This document shows positions 29,937-38,611 of a stretch of 64,000 bases of DNA, in pieces. The DNA is from an uncultured Saprospiraceae bacterium (GTDB taxonomy: Bacteria; Bacteroidota; Bacteroidia; Chitinophagales; Saprospiraceae): contig CALKJD010000050.1 in assembly GCA_937995755.1 (NCBI GenBank), positions 1 to 64,000 on the forward strand, read 5' to 3'. A program made the position numbers and the translations under genes. Position 1 is the first letter of the stretch; every line of letters begins with the position of its first letter. The notes under the pieces are model-generated. The model made no database searches, was not told the origin of the DNA, and saw only the letters and a list, made by a program, of their open reading frames with translations.

Positions 29937-30365
29937 TTATGTGTAAGCAATTCTTATTAGGTCGTATGGAGTGATGATTCCCACGAGGTTGCCGTTATCT
30001 ATTACAGGTAAGGCATGAACTCTGTTTTTCTGAAAGATCTCGACTACTTCCATGATAGGGCTATCAGGTGATACTGTTACCATCTTTGTGGTCATTACAT
30101 CTCGTGCGAGTTGTGTATCGAGTATTCTTTTTTGCTTGGCATATAGACTCTCTTGACCAAATTTTCCTGTGTTGAGTTTGAGTAGATCTATATCGTGCTT
30201 GCTGATCATACCTTTGAGCTCACCGGACTCACCTACTACAGGTACGTGGTGGATGTTATAGTCCAATAAGATATCATTTATGTCGGACATAGTAGAACGC
30301 TCATTAGCAGTTTTGAGTGTCGATACCATAGCGTCTTTCGCTAGCATTGCTTTTAAATTTTCCAT
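29937..30365 (-). CDS. CBS-pair domain protein
   Basis: The protein has 142 residues: two CBS motifs (Bateman module) and little else. CBS1 covers about 5-65 (LLDYNIHHVPVVGESGELKGMISKHD) and CBS2 about 80-140 (RVHALPVIDNGNLVGIITPYDLIRIA). CBS pairs bind adenine nucleotides and act as energy sensors. It is 27 bp after a second CBS gene and close to a universal stress protein gene, an arrangement repeated at 49.6-51.1 kb. The partner protein is unknown. Confidence 0.87.
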   Translation of the reverse strand: MENLKAMLAKDAMVSTLKTANERSTMSDINDILLDYNIHHVPVVGESGELKGMISKHDIDLLKLNTGKFGQESLYAKQKRILDTQLARDVMTTKMVTVSPDSPIMEVVEIFQKNRVHALPVIDNGNLVGIITPYDLIRIAYT

Positions 30366-30392
30366 GTGTTATATTCTGGTTTACTGAAAAAA

Positions 30393-30815
30393 TTACTTTG
30401 TAAGTTCTTTGTTGAACGCTCTTAATATGTCATGTGTGGTAATTAACCCCACGATCTCTTCTCCGCTTATTACGGGTAGTGCGTTTACTCTTTTGTCGAG
30501 CATCGTACTTATTGCTGAAGTCAATTGAGCATCAAGAGTAGTGTGGTATGGGTTGCGAGTCATAACATCCTCTACAGTAGTAGTTTGACTTTTTTTATCT
30601 TGTAAGAATTGATCAAAGTTATCTAATACCATTCCTTCTAAATATAAAATGTCACCTAAGCTGATGATGCCTCGTACCTTGTTCATTACACAAATAGGAA
30701 TATGGTGGATATTATATTCTTTAAATATTTGCTTGGCTCTGGCTATATTATCCTTAGGATGTAAAGTGATGAGCCGAGAACTCATAATATCTTGCACTGT
30801 AAGATTTTTAGCCAT
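30393..30815 (-). CDS. CBS-pair domain protein
   Basis: The protein has 140 residues. CBS1 has FKEYNIHHIPICVMNKVRGIIS and CBS2 has MLDKRVNALPVISGEEIVGLITTHDIL. It is a paralogue of the next gene and of the CBS protein at 49615. It is probably a soluble adenine-nucleotide sensor. It lies 80 bp after the universal stress protein gene; a weak single TGAC-n4-GTCA site at 30865-30876 may belong to it. Confidence 0.87.
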   Translation of the reverse strand: MAKNLTVQDIMSSRLITLHPKDNIARAKQIFKEYNIHHIPICVMNKVRGIISLGDILYLEGMVLDNFDQFLQDKKSQTTTVEDVMTRNPYHTTLDAQLTSAISTMLDKRVNALPVISGEEIVGLITTHDILRAFNKELTK

Positions 30816-30895
30816 GTTGTTTTGTGTTTAATTGCGAATATCTAATGTAATATATTTATCGTCATGACACAAGTCATAAGATGTCCAGAAGTAAA

Positions 30896-31732
30896 TTACT
30901 TGTAATCAATGGTGAGTACAGGAAAGTCGGCATGATGTACTGCTCTTATCGTATTACTTCCTTTTATAAATTTCTTTATAGGATTAGTATTTCTATTACT
31001 CATTATGAGTAAGTCTGGTTTTATATCTTCTAGAAAATGCCTGATGCCAGCGTCAATACTGTAGTCTTTGTAAAAGTGAGATTTGACCTTGTAAGGTGCC
31101 GCGAGACTTTCAAATTCTTTCATCGCTTGCTTGATCACGATGGTGGGTTGAGTAAAGTAGCTTAATGTATCTACACTCAATAAGTGTATGGTAGCGTCTT
31201 TGGGTGGAGCGAGTAAATTCATTGCCATTTTAAATGACTCCCTTTCATTACTATCAAAGGATGAGGCAAATACAATTTCATCTATCCTATAATCATTCAT
31301 AGGTCTCTTCACTACGAGTACTGGGCAATCTATTTCGTTGATTACCTTTTCAGTATTGGTGCCCCAGATATATTCTTGTTTTCCACCTGCCCCAGTAGAG
31401 CCCATGATTACAAGGTCGATATTATACTTAACTATTATTGCGGCCACATTTTTGAGCAAATCACCTGTGCCTTGAAGTAGGGTAGCATCGACTTTATGTT
31501 TGTCGGCTAGGCTTTTCCAATTCGTAATCGGAGCCTCGCTTTTATCTTCTAGTGAGTTTACGCTGAGAGGTATTGAATTGGTTAAGTTGTACTCTGTTAC
31601 TTCTCCATCATTAGTGTTGTGGTAGATGTATAGTTGAGTGTTGTAGTTTTTCGAAAATACAAACGATGCCTCAACAGCATTTTCTGCAATAGTAGAATAG
31701 TCCGTTAAGGTTAAGATGTTTTTCATAGCCAT
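30896..31732 (-). CDS. Tandem universal stress protein (UspA family)
   Basis: The protein has 278 residues with two Usp domains. The first keeps the ATP-binding pattern G-2x-G-9x-G(T) exactly in GSTGAGGKQEYIWGT; the second (from about 145) ends with a degenerate motif (SNRNTNPIKKFIKGSN). An alternative ATG is at 31726. ATP-binding Usps respond to starvation and low oxygen. The promoter has a tandem TGAT-n4-ATCA pair, placing it in the oxygen-type regulon proposed for this window. Confidence 0.9.
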   Translation of the reverse strand: MAMKNILTLTDYSTIAENAVEASFVFSKNYNTQLYIYHNTNDGEVTEYNLTNSIPLSVNSLEDKSEAPITNWKSLADKHKVDATLLQGTGDLLKNVAAIIVKYNIDLVIMGSTGAGGKQEYIWGTNTEKVINEIDCPVLVVKRPMNDYRIDEIVFASSFDSNERESFKMAMNLLAPPKDATIHLLSVDTLSYFTQPTIVIKQAMKEFESLAAPYKVKSHFYKDYSIDAGIRHFLEDIKPDLLIMSNRNTNPIKKFIKGSNTIRAVHHADFPVLTIDYK

Positions 31733-31756
31733 ATATTTTTGAGATTGTAACTACCT

Positions 31757-31821
31757 CAAATATCATTTGTCAACGTGAGGTAAGATGTGATCTGCATCAT
31801 TGCGATGTATGATTTTCGTCA
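31757..31821 (-). promoter_or_regulatory. Tandem FNR/CRP-type boxes and -7 element for usp
   Basis: TGATCTGCATCA (31788-31799, perfect) and TGATTTTCGTCA (31810-31821, one mismatch) are 22 bp apart. GATATTTG on the minus strand (31764-31757) is centred 33 bp from the proximal box. Predicted start is near 31750, about 20 bases before the ATG. Confidence 0.75.
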
Positions 31822-31905
31822 CCTTAGAGTATAGCGGCTTTCTATGATGTATAGGGGTTTTGTTTATTGTCGTACGTATTTGCAGCATCAAATAATGAGG
31901 AAAGG

Positions 31906-31970
31906 TGATAAGTATCAGAAGTACTTATGACATAGATCATGGCTTTGCGGACAGAAGTGGTTGACTTTCG
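31906..31970 (+). promoter_or_regulatory. Tandem FNR/CRP-type boxes for the lipoprotein gene
   Basis: TGATAAGTATCA (31906-31917, perfect) and TGACATAGATCA (31928-31939, one mismatch) are 22 bp apart. The weak -7 element GACTTTCG (31963-31970) is 33 bp from the proximal box centre. The downstream ATG is at 32004. Confidence 0.65.
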
Positions 31971-32003
31971 TATTCATTATTAAATGACTACAATATTCTT
32001 ACT

Positions 32004-32693
32004 ATGAAGTATTTACTAATTATTTCGATATGTATGGCAATGGTATTTTCATGTACTCCACCGGTGGTATTCGATAGTGCGTATCCCACTGATGCGTCAG
32101 ATTTAGGTGAAATTCCTTTTGAGTATCAAGGAGCATTTATTTGTGAAAGTGATAGTTCGCTTATCATTATAGATAAGACAGATATCATTATCCGTAAGGA
32201 GGAATATTTTAGACTTTCACTGAAGAATGTAGAGGAAAAGGAAGGCTGCTTAATTAGTGGTAATAATATGTATGTGGACAACAGAGAAGAATGTATTCCT
32301 ATCGTATTTGAAAATGATAGTATTGTACGTGGGACGGTGATAGAGAACGATACTTTGTTTAGAATGGAGCATGGGAGTGTAGCGCGAATGTATAAAGGTA
32401 ATGTAGTGATTTCTCAAGAGATAGAAAAAGGGTTGTGGGCCGTGAATTTGTTGTCTTTAGAGGAAAGCGGTGATGTAATATATAAAGCTATTACAGATAA
32501 AACTAAGATCAGTAATGTCCAACATATCACCACCACCAAGGAGTTGCCAACTACTAAGCGTAATCAACCTAAGTATAAGGTTAGGCCTACGATGGGAGAG
32601 TTTGATGAGATGATGAAAGACGATAAAGTATTTATTACTTGCGATTACCTCACACGCGTCAATCTAGAGCAAAACTTCCTATTTATAAATTAG
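32004..32693 (+). CDS. Hypothetical lipoprotein with oxygen-type promoter
   Basis: The protein has 229 residues. A signal peptide with lipobox MVFSC gives a predicted lipid-anchored Cys17. The mature part is rich in beta strand and acidic residues with no recognised domain (AYPTDASDLGEIPFEYQGAFIC; GLWAVNLLSLEESGDVIYKAI). It is probably an envelope protein. Its promoter has the paired TGAT-n4-ATCA boxes seen before usp and cco genes, so induction together with the cbb3 oxidase is likely. The function is unknown. Confidence 0.65.
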   Translation: MKYLLIISICMAMVFSCTPPVVFDSAYPTDASDLGEIPFEYQGAFICESDSSLIIIDKTDIIIRKEEYFRLSLKNVEEKEGCLISGNNMYVDNREECIPIVFENDSIVRGTVIENDTLFRMEHGSVARMYKGNVVISQEIEKGLWAVNLLSLEESGDVIYKAITDKTKISNVQHITTTKELPTTKRNQPKYKVRPTMGEFDEMMKDDKVFITCDYLTRVNLEQNFLFIN

Positions 32694-32789
32694 AATCTGC
32701 TGAGGCTTCATGGTGAAGGACAAAGGCTGAGGCGATTGGACATTGCATTAATTGGATATAAACTTATATAACTACTAAATAATTTTACA

Positions 32790-33143
32790 ATGAATTACGT
32801 AAGAAAGCACAAGGAGTTAGAAGCAGTGCTGAGAAATCTAGGTGGAAAATCTCCAGAGATGATGGAGCATTTCGGAAAGCTACATAAGTCCACCTGTAAG
32901 TCAGGTGATGTGCCTAATAAGTACAAAGAGCTCATAGCCTTAGGTATAGCGATTTCTATTAGATGTAATGAATGCATTAGTTATCATATGAATGATGTAA
33001 TTAGAGCTGGAGCTACTAACCAAGAGATAATAGAAACTATCAATGTTGCTGTATTGATGGGAGGAGGGCCAGCACTCATGTACGCTACTCATGCCTATGA
33101 AGCTATGAATGAGTTTCGTCAAGAGCACGAAATGAATACATAG
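32790..33143 (+). CDS. Carboxymuconolactone decarboxylase/AhpD-like protein
   Basis: The protein has 117 residues. The CMD fold motif IALGIAISIRCNECISYHMNDVIRAGAT contains C-x2-C followed by His three residues later, the redox-active AhpD pattern. It could act as a peroxidase-linked thiol oxidoreductase. The next gene starts 4 bp after its stop, so the two are co-translated or co-transcribed. Confidence 0.85.
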   Translation: MNYVRKHKELEAVLRNLGGKSPEMMEHFGKLHKSTCKSGDVPNKYKELIALGIAISIRCNECISYHMNDVIRAGATNQEIIETINVAVLMGGGPALMYATHAYEAMNEFRQEHEMNT

Positions 33144-33147
33144 GCAT

Positions 33148-33636
33148 ATGGCTAGACCTAAAACTAAGGAAGATCTTATAGCTCAGAGCGAACAAAACTA
33201 TTTGAAACTTTTGGCATACATTGATCATATGCCAGATGTATTTAAAGAGTTGCCGCCTAAGTACCTCAACCGTAACGTAAGGGATGTATTAGCACATCTG
33301 CACCATTGGCATATCATGATGTTGGATTGGTACGATATAGGTATGCTTGGTGGAAAGCCAGATATGCCTGCCAAAGGCTATAATTGGCGGACTGTTCCTG
33401 ATCTAAATATTGTGATATGGGAAAAGTATAAGAATACAGCTATGGCTGAAGTGGTCAGTTTGTTAGAGTCGAGCTATATGAAAGTACAGGCGATTATAGA
33501 ATCGCATACCGACGAAGAGCTGTATACTAAGAAGAAGTATAAATGGACAGGAAGCACTTCTTTAGCAGCGTACCTTATATCAGCTACATCAAGTCATTAT
33601 GATTGGGCACTCAAGCTTATTAAAAAGGTACAATAG
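33148..33636 (+). CDS. ClbS/DfsB-family four-helix-bundle protein
   Basis: The protein has 162 residues. The start MARPKTKEDLIAQSEQNYLKLLAYID and the helices VRDVLAHLHHWHIMMLDWY and SLAAYLISATSSHYDWALKLIKK match the ClbS/DfsB branch of the DinB-like superfamily. ClbS proteins protect against colibactin, but distant members are mostly uncharacterised. It follows the AhpD-like gene by 4 bp, so a thiol or stress context is as likely. Confidence 0.75.
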   Translation: MARPKTKEDLIAQSEQNYLKLLAYIDHMPDVFKELPPKYLNRNVRDVLAHLHHWHIMMLDWYDIGMLGGKPDMPAKGYNWRTVPDLNIVIWEKYKNTAMAEVVSLLESSYMKVQAIIESHTDEELYTKKKYKWTGSTSLAAYLISATSSHYDWALKLIKKVQ

Positions 33637-33722
33637 TACACTTGCATCTATTTTATCAGCGTGGTAACCCATAAAGCAAATGGGGATTTAGAATATTTAT
33701 TTTAATTGAAAGTCAAATAGTT

Positions 33723-33929
33723 ATGAATAGAAATGTAGGATTATTGGATCGATTGTTTAGAGTGACGCTTGCAGGAGTATTTCTTTATTTCTTCTTGTAT
33801 GGTGCTCTCAGCGATATGGTAAGTATCGTAGCCCTGATTGCTGCTGGTATATTATTGCTTACGGGTATATTAGGGATGTGTCCGATTTATAGTTTGTTGG
33901 GTATCTCTTCTGATAAGTCAAAAAAGTAA
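33723..33929 (+). CDS. DUF2892-type small membrane protein
   Basis: The protein has 68 residues. MNRNVGLLDRLFRVTLAGV followed by two membrane segments and the GMCPIYSLLGIS end motif is the DUF2892 (YgaP membrane-domain-like) pattern. The conserved Cys of GMCP is present. Such proteins often accompany sulfur or rhodanese genes; none is adjacent here. Confidence 0.8.
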   Translation: MNRNVGLLDRLFRVTLAGVFLYFFLYGALSDMVSIVALIAAGILLLTGILGMCPIYSLLGISSDKSKK

Positions 33930-34020
33930 AAATCTTTAATTTTAATGTGACATGAACTTAACACATTGATAGATATAGATGTATCGAATCGTAAGTTATA
34001 GTTGTAATTAAATATTAGTA

Positions 34021-34530
34021 ATGATGAATAGAATCTATGTGTTTCTTTTGTTGGTTGTAAGTATGTACTCATGTAATAGTTTGTATTATCAAACTGATTT
34101 CTTGAAAGAGGTAAATCCACATGAATACCAATCATACTATATCGAAGGACAATGCGATGATGATGTCAATGCAATAGTCGAACAAAGGATTCAGAATGCG
34201 ATAGATGTAAATGCGAGAAAGCTGGGTTACGCCCCAGACAATAATGGAGATTTACTGGTGAAATATCTTATAAAAAATACGTCAGAGCGGTTTGTTGAAG
34301 AATGTGTGAAAGAATATGGCAGATTTGATGGTGGAGAGATTTGTAGGCTACGAGTGGTGACTTATAAGGAGGGAGCACTCATAATGGATTTTATAGATGT
34401 TGCAACGAATGAAATAGTATGGCATGGTGCGGCTTATGGTCCGTCATTTAATGATTGGAAGGATGCCGATACTAAGATCAATGATATGGTAAGTGCTCTT
34501 TTTGAGAGATATTATACGATGAAGAAATAA
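34021..34530 (+). CDS. DUF4136-like lipoprotein
   Basis: The protein has 169 residues. Lipobox MYSC gives Cys18. The remaining sequence (IVEQRIQNAIDVNARKLGYAPDNN, VVTYKEGALIMDFIDVATNEIVWHGAA) matches the DUF4136 pattern, an envelope lipoprotein family of unknown function. There is no clear link to neighbouring genes. Its downstream end is followed by two hairpins. Confidence 0.65.
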   Translation: MMNRIYVFLLLVVSMYSCNSLYYQTDFLKEVNPHEYQSYYIEGQCDDDVNAIVEQRIQNAIDVNARKLGYAPDNNGDLLVKYLIKNTSERFVEECVKEYGRFDGGEICRLRVVTYKEGALIMDFIDVATNEIVWHGAAYGPSFNDWKDADTKINDMVSALFERYYTMKK

Positions 34531-34710
34531 TTAGATGCGTGACCATGTCAGATTGAATTGGGTAAAGGTTAGTCTTTTCAACCGGTGAGAGTCGAAGTTG
34601 AATTTATTTGACTACAGTGATACTAAAATAAGCGTCAATATCAGTCGCTTTGTTTTAGGAATAAGTCGAATATTTCTTTTTCGTTAGGGGGATATTACTT
34701 TTTAGATATT

Positions 34711-34760
34711 AGAGCAATTATTCTTATTGCTCTCTGATCCAAACGGATCATTTTCTTATT
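34711..34760 (+). terminator. Two hairpins, the second terminator-like
   Basis: AGAGCAAT (34711-34718) pairs with ATTGCTCT (34726-34733). Immediately after, TGATCC (34735-34740) pairs with GGATCA (34745-34750) and is followed by TTTTCTTATTT. Together they separate the DUF4136 gene from the cco promoter. The rest of the gap 34531-35023 holds only the boxes listed next. Confidence 0.5.
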
Positions 34761-34935
34761 TAGATAGATTATAAGTAACACTTTTTTTTCTGCAAAATAC
34801 CCAAAGTAGAGTGCTTTTGGTGGCGTACTTTTTAATCAAAATGATTTGTTTTATAAGTGAGAAAAAATTTATCAGGATGGAGTATGTTAAAATGTTTAAT
34901 AAAATTTATATTTAATCAAGCGGCTCTTAAATAAG

Positions 34936-35000
34936 TGATCAACATCATATTTTAGTATGATCTGTATCATCATAGAGCCTCTGTGCAGATAATAACTTGC
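34936..35000 (+). promoter_or_regulatory. Tandem FNR/CRP-type boxes and -7 element of the cbb3 operon
   Basis: Two perfect boxes, TGATCAACATCA (34936-34947) and TGATCTGTATCA (34958-34969), are 22 bp apart. The weak -7 element TAACTTGC (34993-35000) is centred 33 bp from the proximal box. The ccoS ATG is at 35024. This is one of the two strongest box pairs in the window. Confidence 0.8.
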
Positions 35001-35023
35001 AGACTGAATTACAAACCTAAATA

Positions 35024-35233
35024 ATGGAAATAATTGTTTTTTTAATTGTCATTAGCCTTCTCATCGCAGGGGGATTTCTTTTCGCTTTCTTTTGGGCAGT
35101 GAAGGATGGACAGTATGAAGATGATTATACACCATCGATGCGTATACTCTTAGATGAGGATATGCTTCCTAGTGAGAGTAGTTCTTTAGAAAAGAAAACA
35201 AATATTCATTCTAAACCAATAAAACGAACTTGA
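35024..35233 (+). CDS. ccoS: cbb3 oxidase maturation protein CcoS
   Basis: The protein has 69 residues. The N-terminal membrane helix is followed by FFWAVKDGQYEDDYTPSMRIL, the CcoS hallmark (WAVxxGQFDD-type). CcoS is needed to insert cofactors into CcoN. It is first in the operon and directly behind the tandem boxes. The tail (about 45-69) is variable and hydrophilic. Confidence 0.9.
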   Translation: MEIIVFLIVISLLIAGGFLFAFFWAVKDGQYEDDYTPSMRILLDEDMLPSESSSLEKKTNIHSKPIKRT

Positions 35234-35291
35234 TATGTAATGGTCATTCTATAGGTGGCCAGTATGTATGTGTAATCGGAAGGAAAAGCTT

Positions 35292-37469
35292 ATGGAACAC
35301 AATGAACCAATACTCCCAGATCAGGAGAGGAAAGGTGCAGGACAGGATAATTCTGCATTAGAAACATTCTACTACGACAATAAGATCGTAAGAGATTTTG
35401 GTATCGCTACTACCGTTTGGGGTATCGTCGGAATGCTAATAGGGCTTTGGGCAGCACTTCAATTAGTATGGCCGGAATTTAACTTGACACAGTATTTTAG
35501 TTTTGGTAGGATTAGACCTGTACATACGAATGCGGTGATTTTTGCATTTGTGGGTAATGGTATCTATATGGGTGTCTATTATTCATTGCAACGATTACTC
35601 AAAGCGCCAATGTATAGTAAGTTGCTCTCGCGGATTCATTTCTGGGGTTGGCAGCTTATAATAGTAGCAGCAGCCATCACTTTACCGCTGGGGTATACCA
35701 GTAGTGGAGAGTATGCTGAATTAGAGTGGCCAATAGATATAGCAATAGCCGTAGTGTGGATCATATTTGGTATCAATATGTTTGGAACTTTGATCAAGCG
35801 TAGAGAGAATCACTTGTATGTGGCGATATGGTTTTATATAGGTACTTGGGTGACGGTAACAGTATTACATGTTATCAAAAATCTTGAAATTCCAGTAAGT
35901 ATGTGGAATAGTATTCCGGTATTCGCTGGGGTACAAGATGCACTTATTCAATGGTGGTATGGACACAATGCAGTAGCATTTTTCTTGACCACTCCTTACT
36001 TAGGTTTGATGTATTATTTCTTACCTAAGGCTGCGAATCGTCCAGTATATTCATATAAGTTATCCATTATTCACTTCTGGGCTTTGATATTTATATACAT
36101 ATGGGCAGGCCCTCACCACTTATTATATACATCACTTCCAGATTGGGCTCAGTCATTGGGTTCCGTATTTAGTTTGATGCTTATTGCACCATCTTGGGGT
36201 GGTATGTTGAATGGACTACTTACACTGAGAGGAGCATGGGATAGAGTAAGAAAAGATCCAATACTCAAGTTTATGGTAGTAGCTCTTACGGCATATGGTA
36301 TGGCTACATTAGAAGGACCTTTATTAAGTATCAAATCTATTAATGCAATTAGTCACTACACGGATTGGACAGTAGGTCACGTTCACGTAGGTACTTTGGG
36401 TTGGAATGGTATGCTTACTTTCGGTATCTTATACTGGCTATGGCCAAGGTTATATGCTACCAAGTTGCATTCAGTGAAGTTAGCGAACACTCACTTCTGG
36501 TTAGGTACATTAGGTACATTATTCTATACTATTCCTTTATACTGGGCAGGATGGACGCAGAGTTTGATGTGGAAAAAATTTACAGCAGATGGGTTCCTCG
36601 CGTATGGTAACTTCCTAGAGACTGTAACTCAGATATTACCAATGTATATGGTAAGAGCCTTAGGGGGTACGATATATATAGTTGGTGTATTGATCATGGC
36701 TTATAATCTATATAAGACATCTAGAGCAGGTAGTTTAGTTAGTGAAGTTAAGGCTCAAGCACCAGCTAGAAAAGCATATGTGTCTCATAAAGGAGAGCAC
36801 TGGCATAGATGGATTGAAAGAAGACCAATGCAGATGCTTGTAGCGAGTGCAGTAGTGGTACTTATCGGTGGATTGGTTGAGATTTTCCCTATGCTAGTCA
36901 TAGATAATAATGTACCGAAGATTGCTTCAGTTCAACCATACACACCTCTAGAATTAGAAGGTAGAGATCTATATATCAAAGAAGGATGTGTAGGATGTCA
37001 CTCTCAGATGGTTAGACCATTTAGATCGGAGACAGAGCGTTATGGAGAATTCAGTAAGTCAGGAGAATTTATTTATGATAGACCATTCCTATGGGGAAGT
37101 AAGCGTACAGGTCCAGATCTACATAGAGTAGGTGGAAAATATCAACATAGTTGGCATTATTATCATATGGAAAATCCAGAGACTATGTCTGCAGGATCTA
37201 TTATGCCGCCTTATGAACACATGTTGGATAACGATCTTAATACAGATTATACAGCAGCTAAGATTAAAGTGTTGCAAATGTTGAATACACCTTATCCAAA
37301 TGGATATGCGGATAGAGCAGTGGCAGACCTTAAAAATCAGGCCTTGAAGATAGCAAACGAACTTAGAGAACAGGGTATCGAGCAAGAGAAACTGGAGGAC
37401 AAAGAGATCGTAGCATTGATTGCTTATCTACAGCGTTTAGGTACGGATATCAAACCTAAAGCAAAGTAA
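35292..37469 (+). CDS. ccoNO: Fused cbb3 oxidase subunits I and II (CcoN-CcoO)
   Basis: I chose ATG 35292 (725 residues) because AAGGAAAAG precedes it; an in-frame ATG lies at 35268. Residues about 30-480 are CcoN with about 12 membrane helices, haem b and haem b3-CuB histidines (GHNAVAFFLTTPYLG; AGPHHLLYTSLPDWAQ; DWTVGHVHVGTLGWNG). Residues about 545-715 are CcoO with a haem c site C566-V-G-C569-H570 (EGCVGCHSQMVRPF) and later Met ligand candidates. The N-O fusion is common in Bacteroidota. It reduces O2 to water with high affinity at the inner membrane. Confidence 0.96.
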   Translation: MEHNEPILPDQERKGAGQDNSALETFYYDNKIVRDFGIATTVWGIVGMLIGLWAALQLVWPEFNLTQYFSFGRIRPVHTNAVIFAFVGNGIYMGVYYSLQRLLKAPMYSKLLSRIHFWGWQLIIVAAAITLPLGYTSSGEYAELEWPIDIAIAVVWIIFGINMFGTLIKRRENHLYVAIWFYIGTWVTVTVLHVIKNLEIPVSMWNSIPVFAGVQDALIQWWYGHNAVAFFLTTPYLGLMYYFLPKAANRPVYSYKLSIIHFWALIFIYIWAGPHHLLYTSLPDWAQSLGSVFSLMLIAPSWGGMLNGLLTLRGAWDRVRKDPILKFMVVALTAYGMATLEGPLLSIKSINAISHYTDWTVGHVHVGTLGWNGMLTFGILYWLWPRLYATKLHSVKLANTHFWLGTLGTLFYTIPLYWAGWTQSLMWKKFTADGFLAYGNFLETVTQILPMYMVRALGGTIYIVGVLIMAYNLYKTSRAGSLVSEVKAQAPARKAYVSHKGEHWHRWIERRPMQMLVASAVVVLIGGLVEIFPMLVIDNNVPKIASVQPYTPLELEGRDLYIKEGCVGCHSQMVRPFRSETERYGEFSKSGEFIYDRPFLWGSKRTGPDLHRVGGKYQHSWHYYHMENPETMSAGSIMPPYEHMLDNDLNTDYTAAKIKVLQMLNTPYPNGYADRAVADLKNQALKIANELREQGIEQEKLEDKEIVALIAYLQRLGTDIKPKAK

Positions 37470-37502
37470 ATAGCCCAATTAACTAATTACAAAAGATTTA
37501 TT

Positions 37503-37682
37503 ATGTATAAATATATTTTAGAAACAGCGGGTGATATCAATTGGATGGCCCTGTTTGCTCTACTTACTTTTTTTACGGTATTCAGTATGTCTGTCTATTT
37601 GGCATTTTTTAAGAGTAGTAAGGAGCTGGAGCATGTAGCCAGTTTACCTCTGGACGATGATAGCCCTATTTCTCAATCATAA
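37503..37682 (+). CDS. ccoQ: cbb3 oxidase small subunit CcoQ (FixQ)
   Basis: The 59-residue frame runs from ATG 37503 to TAA 37682, between ccoNO and ccoP. It has one membrane helix (WMALFALLTFFTVFSMSVYLAFF) and an acidic tail (LPLDDDSPIS), the typical CcoQ layout. It stabilises the cbb3 complex. Confidence 0.85.
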   Translation: MYKYILETAGDINWMALFALLTFFTVFSMSVYLAFFKSSKELEHVASLPLDDDSPISQS

Positions 37683-37694
37683 CAGCGATAGATC

Positions 37695-38600
37695 ATGGAT
37701 ATAAATAAAAAAGTAATAGCATTAGTATCATGTCTCGGAATGGCTCCTGCACTATGGGCGGTTGAAAAGACGGCTCAAGAAGCAGCGTGGACATGGGTAG
37801 TTAATAATATAGTAGTCGTAATAGGCTTAGGAGTAATTCTATTTGCGTTCTATGCCCTTTGGAATACGTTTGAAGCAATTATTTACGACAAGCGAAGACA
37901 GGTATTAGCAGAGCAAGGAATAGAACTCAAGCCTAAAGAATATGTACAAGAAGATTCTGTTTTCAAAAAAATGTACGACAAGGCATGGAGTCTAGTACCT
38001 ATAGATAAGGAAGGAGAGATTGATCTAGGTCATGATTATGATGGAATTAGAGAGCTCGATAACAGACTGCCGCCTTGGTGGGTGTATACTTTCTATTTGA
38101 CAATAGTTATTGGAATAGGGTATCTATATGTTTACCATTATTCAGACATAGGACTAAGTCAGCAAGAAGAGTATTCAGAAGCGATGGAGGAAGCTAAGGT
38201 TCAGAAATTGAAATTCTTATTTGCTCAATCTAATGCTGTAAATGAAACAAACGTAGTGGCGCTCAGTGATGAAAAATCACTTCAAGAAGCACATGAAATA
38301 TTCAGTATGAAGTGTGCCTCTTGTCATGGTAAGCAAGGGCAAGGATTAAAAGGACTAGGACCTAACTTTACAGACCAATACTGGAAGCATGGTGGTGGTG
38401 TGAAAAACATCTTTAGCACGATCAAATACGGTGTGCCAGAGAAAGGTATGATCGCCTGGAAATCACAAATGCAAGCCTCTGATATGCATAAGTTAGCCAG
38501 TTATATTTTGACTTTGGAAGGTACTAATCCACCTAATCCTAAAGAGCCAGAAGGGGACCTATGGGTACCAGAAAATAATACTGATTCTGAAGCAAACTAA
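37695..38600 (+). CDS. ccoP: cbb3 oxidase subunit III (CcoP), single-haem form
   Basis: The protein has 301 residues. It has an N-terminal hydrophobic segment, a second membrane segment (about 35-60), the conserved CcoP N-domain signature (HDYDGIRELDNRLPPWWVYTFY) with a helix, and one C-terminal cytochrome c domain with C-A-S-C-H (MKCASCHGKQGQG) and Met ligand region KGMIAW. Proteobacterial CcoP usually has two haems; Bacteroidota forms often have one, as here. It passes electrons to CcoO/CcoN. Confidence 0.94.
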   Translation: MDINKKVIALVSCLGMAPALWAVEKTAQEAAWTWVVNNIVVVIGLGVILFAFYALWNTFEAIIYDKRRQVLAEQGIELKPKEYVQEDSVFKKMYDKAWSLVPIDKEGEIDLGHDYDGIRELDNRLPPWWVYTFYLTIVIGIGYLYVYHYSDIGLSQQEEYSEAMEEAKVQKLKFLFAQSNAVNETNVVALSDEKSLQEAHEIFSMKCASCHGKQGQGLKGLGPNFTDQYWKHGGGVKNIFSTIKYGVPEKGMIAWKSQMQASDMHKLASYILTLEGTNPPNPKEPEGDLWVPENNTDSEAN

Positions 38601-38611
38601 ATTCGCTTGAA

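Noticed and set aside
30865-30876. TGACACAAGTCA upstream of the CBS gene at 30815 as a tenth site
   Set aside because: It has two mismatches and no second box at 22 bp; a weak -7-like GATATTCG lies at 32 rather than 33 bp. It may be a lone weak site but does not meet the pattern.
35268-35291. Upstream ATG for ccoNO
   Set aside because: The ATG at 35292 has a better ribosome site and the extra residues MCNRKEKL are unlike CcoN starts.
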